A stretch of DNA of 64,000 bases. Source: Lytechinus variegatus (lineage: Eukaryota > Echinodermata > Echinoidea > Temnopleuroida > Toxopneustidae). The stretch spans positions 31,634,347 through 31,698,346 of the forward strand of contig NC_054751.1 in NCBI RefSeq assembly GCF_018143015.1, in the 5' to 3' direction. This document shows, piece after piece, positions 60,741 to 64,000 of the stretch. Made by a program: the position numbers and the translations under genes. The notes beneath the pieces are model-generated. The model was given only the letters and a program-made list of their open reading frames with translations. It made no database searches and had not been told where the DNA came from. The stretch's first letter is position 1. Every line of letters begins with the position of its first letter.

Positions 60741-63045
60741 TGCATGGAAGTGCAGAGATTTATTTTTTTGTGTGTGTGTAGAATTGGTTTAAACTTCCGC
60801 TTGAATCTTATAATTGGTTTAATACACTGTACCGTAATCGATCTTTCAAAAGTGAAGTAAAAAAACTATTTGGTAAAAAAATGAAATTCCCATTTCCGAC
60901 TATCTAGCTATATTTTTTAAAATTAAATTGTTAGGTTTTCTATTGTATTCATATAAACTTTGGGATGTATATGGTTCAACCATTTGATATCAAATTTCAG
61001 GTAACAATTCTGTTAAATTTGTTAATGCTCTGTCAAGTCAAATGCACAAAACCTTCTGATAGTGAATATTAAAGTTGCACTGATGTAAGACAAAAGCTGG
61101 GTTCAGGGCATCACTAGTAAAGTGCCAACTCATAAGACTTGTAATGTTTGCATGATTGATTTTAATGTGATATGCTTTCAATGAAGAAAGAAGTGCTATT
61201 GTGCTATGTGTGATAATGCTATTGTTAGGTTATAATGATATAGTATGGGGCTTCGTTGCAGGCATTTCGGGGAATACATATACTTGTAAATTACCACAAA
61301 CCCTTCTCCCCCTCCCCTGATATACATACTGTACATTGTACAATGTACTCTTTACTACAGGTATGTTGGCCTACATGTACACATAAACATTGCAATTGTT
61401 CTATCGAACAACGGGAAATTGTACTAATACAGTTCACCTTTAATTGCTCCATTAATATTAATTGCCGTACTGTACAATGCGAGTGAATGTACTATTCATT
61501 CTATTCATACAAGCATCGGCATCTAAGAAGAAATTTGCTTTCAGCTGCCCTTTTACATGAACTTGTAGGTGTGGGAAACTTGGTCAGAAGTTTACTTAAC
61601 GCTCCCCATGTTAATTGTTTAACCCAGCTGTATTGCTGGTTTGTCTATTTTTGTAATGCTGAAATGATAGGATGTGGATATTGTGGATTCCTTGATTACA
61701 GCCTATGTAACATGTCTAATTGTAGTTTAAATTTATTATTTAAAATGAATATTGACTGTTATCAAACTACATTATGTAATATATACAAAGAATAACATTG
61801 GGATGAATATATGTCTCAGAATGCATATGGAAAGATGCATTTTTAACTAATGTCCAATAGGCCTACTCTAACCATTAGTTACAGACTTGAGTTGAGATAG
61901 TGGCGGTTTGCTAAATTATACTTAAGTTAAAATTTGTTTGTGGTGATTTACAATCACAGCTGTACATGTTGTAGATTGTGTTTGATTTGACTTTTTAGAT
62001 GTGAGCAACTTTACTGAAAGTTAGAAATATTTGCATTTTGTTCTTGATTATCGTACTGTATTAAGGCAAGCATTCAGTTTCCAGTATTTATAATTGGAAT
62101 TGTTATGACAGGTAAAACTCCCTTTTGATGATTCTATCGTCAAACTAAACAGTATTTTACCTTCTCCTCCTACGCAAATATTTTCAAGCGGTTAGGTCTA
62201 AAATGACTTTGTTGTGATTATAATACAGATGGCTTCATTCATATATTTTTTTCAGGAAAGGCAATGACGTGTACATGTACTGTGTTACTGGTAGGCCCGA
62301 TTCTCTCCATGAAAAAAAAATAGAAATTAAATTATGAGCAAGCACAAAGTATTAATTTTTTTTGCCTACATTCTCTGCAATGATACATGTATATCAACAT
62401 GGCTATAGTACCATAGGCCTACTGTACATGATGTACAGTAGTATAGTGTCCTGGGATGCTCCACAAACATGTAGGCATACAGGTCCATATAATTTGGTAG
62501 CAGTACATGTATACATTTACATACCTCTTTCAAAAATGAATAAAAATGTCACCGTTGTTCTTCCACATCCACCCACGAAAAGACATACTGAGAGGAACAT
62601 GACCTTAGATCTGAGGTCATTTCAAATTCATAGAGGAGACATTCCATGGTTTGTGAGTTGCTTATATTGAAAGTGAAATAGTTTGGTTATTAATCATCCA
62701 TACTATTGTGTGGTCTGGGTTTTCTTTGAGTGGGGTACTTTGTGTAAAAACTACATTGTTTTTGTAAGTTAGGTATTTGAGGATGCAAGTAATGACCTAT
62801 ACATGAATCATTACTATGAGAAATGAACATTAATAAAATCAATAAAGTCATTATTATTATATTTTGTGGTATAGTTCTTTGAGTTGCATCAATCTGTGTG
62901 GCTTTGTTTTCAAAGTTCACCCACAGTATCCTGTTTAATGTAAATATGGATTGTGAAGATGTGGTAAATTCCAACAATATCCTAAATGCCATGTACATGT
63001 AAGAATGTGCCAAAAAATATGTGAATTTACTGTAATTAAATACCC

Positions 63046-63500
63046 TTTTTACACAGGATTTTCTTAGCCCCGGACTATCGCTAACCCCGTACTATCCTTA
63101 ACCCCGTTTTTTTTTTTTCCTTTTCACACATGCCAAATTGTTATTGCTAACCCTGGATAAGGAATGCTTGCTTTTCACACACGGAACTCGCTAATCCCGG
63201 ACTAGTGGTTTTTGTCGATCATTCGTAGTACATACAAGTACAAGTACTTCACTCGTACACTTTTTACACACGCTAAAATTTCCTTAACCCCGTACTATAC
63301 GTGGGGCTAAATTGCCATTTAGCCCCACCTATAGAACGGGGTTAAGCTTAGCCCACTTTCGTTTTACACTGGCGATCTTAACCTCGTACTATCGCTCTTA
63401 GTACCGCAATTGCTGGGATAACCCTGCTTTTTTGCAGGGCCAAATAATCCCGTACTATAGGTGGGGTTAGCCCACTTTGCAAAAATGCTGTGTAAAAAGA
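63046..63500. mobile_element. TTTCACACTG-end MITE family, copy 3
   Basis: Left end CTTTTTACACAGGATTTTCTT, right end AAAATGCTGTGTAAAAAG. The interior repeats AACCCCGTACTAT-like units. It directly abuts MITE copy 4 of the other family at 63511. Confidence 0.75.
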
Positions 63501-63513
63501 AAGTGGGCTAATA

Positions 63514-63899
63514 CCCTTTTCATAAACCTATCCTCCAATTAGCCGCCTAAGAGTAATGCGGATAATTCAATAAAAATTGCGTTCATAAACTCCGAAAATA
63601 AGCCGCATTATTTTTACGGGCGCCCGTCCTGAAAAAGGCGGATAATCGCCATGACAACTGGACACGCCCCCTCCGATGCGGTTGTGTTGGAAAAGGGTGA
63701 CCATGTGAACGCACCATGGCAATTGTCCGCATTATTTGAAAATGCGTTCATAAACTCAAAATCTTATCCCGATGCCGCTATTATGCGGATAATAGCAGCA
63801 TCAGAGTAATGCGGATAACTCTTGTCCTCCTCCAATTTTACGACCAAATTATGCTGCTATTAGCCGCCTAATTCATTTTAATTGGGTTTATGAAAGGGG
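63514..63899. mobile_element. GCGGATAAT MITE family, copy 4
   Basis: About 386 bp between TA dinucleotides, with CCCTTTTCATAAACC and GGTTTATGAAAGGGG ends. The most GC-intact copy, with a 10-base insert (TTCATTTTAA) near the right end. Confidence 0.85.
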
Positions 63900-64000
63900 T
63901 ATAAATCTTGACAGATAATGTTTGAAGATGAAAAATGCAAATGCACAGATTTTAAGGATCTAATAATCATCATTTTTATTCAATTTTCCTTTTAATAATT

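Larger units (their letters stand above)
55663..64000. other. DOCK1 intron 4 (partial)
   Basis: No further DOCK exon is recognisable. The region contains four MITE copies with GCGGATAAT cores, two TTTCACACTG-type MITEs, a broken LINE and a foldback fragment. The stretches 60740-62990 and 63902-64000 hold nothing I recognise. Confidence 0.7.

Noticed and set aside
61256..61795. 76- and 102-codon plus-strand frames in DOCK1 intron 4
   Set aside because: Cys/Asn-rich AT-derived frames without domain similarity, splice sites or matches to the expected next DOCK1 exon.

Overview
The window is animal nuclear DNA. It is AT-rich, its genes are cut into small GT-AG exons separated by kilobase-scale introns, and the space between exons is packed with transposon-derived repeats. 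The short palindrome ACATGTACATGT recurs throughout. These traits and the protein similarities fit a marine invertebrate deuterostome, most likely an echinoderm such as a sea urchin. That placement is inferred from memory of such genomes, not from any search. There are no bacterial operons, CRISPR arrays, rRNA genes or intact transposase or viral genes.

Three conserved protein-coding genes can be read exon by exon. (1) Positions <364-18958, minus strand: the first four coding exons of an NMNAT1-type nicotinamide-nucleotide adenylyltransferase (NAD+ synthesis). The 3' end lies beyond position 1. (2) Positions 23415-32945, minus strand: a complete 11-exon, 392-residue PSMD4/Rpn10, the ubiquitin receptor of the 26S proteasome. 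All exon junctions join in frame. (3) From 37523, plus strand, running out of the window: the first four coding exons of a DOCK1/2/5-type Rac guanine-nucleotide exchange factor, covering its N-terminal SH3 domain. The three genes share no pathway. PSMD4 and DOCK1 are head to head about 4.6 kb apart. NMNAT1 lies beyond the 3' end of PSMD4 and points away from it.

Layout: 1-18879, NMNAT1 exons 2-4 and introns; 18880-19480, NMNAT1 first coding exon (with a perfect TISU start element) and a GC-rich, possibly bidirectional promoter; 19480-23414, spacer with a large repeat carrying nuclear-receptor DR1 motifs; 23415-32945, PSMD4; 32946-37350, repeat-rich intergenic DNA; 37351-64000, DOCK1 5' end with very long repeat-filled introns.

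The most notable non-gene content is the mobile DNA. It includes a foldback element family flanked by TTAA; two other TTAA-flanked non-autonomous elements; a 1.7 kb hAT-like element with a 7-bp target duplication; a 1.0 kb TA-flanked element; a four-copy MITE family around GCGGATAAT; a three-copy MITE family with TTTCACACTG-like ends; a tRNA-derived SINE; a broken CR1/Jockey-like LINE; and a three-copy element whose roughly 180-bp tandem units contain perfect AGGTCA-A-AGGTCA (DR1) nuclear-receptor sites. I found no clearly new molecular system. The DR1-bearing repeat, a promoter-like cluster inside PSMD4 intron 1 and a possible uncharacterised divergent transcript next to NMNAT1 are the leads most worth testing.
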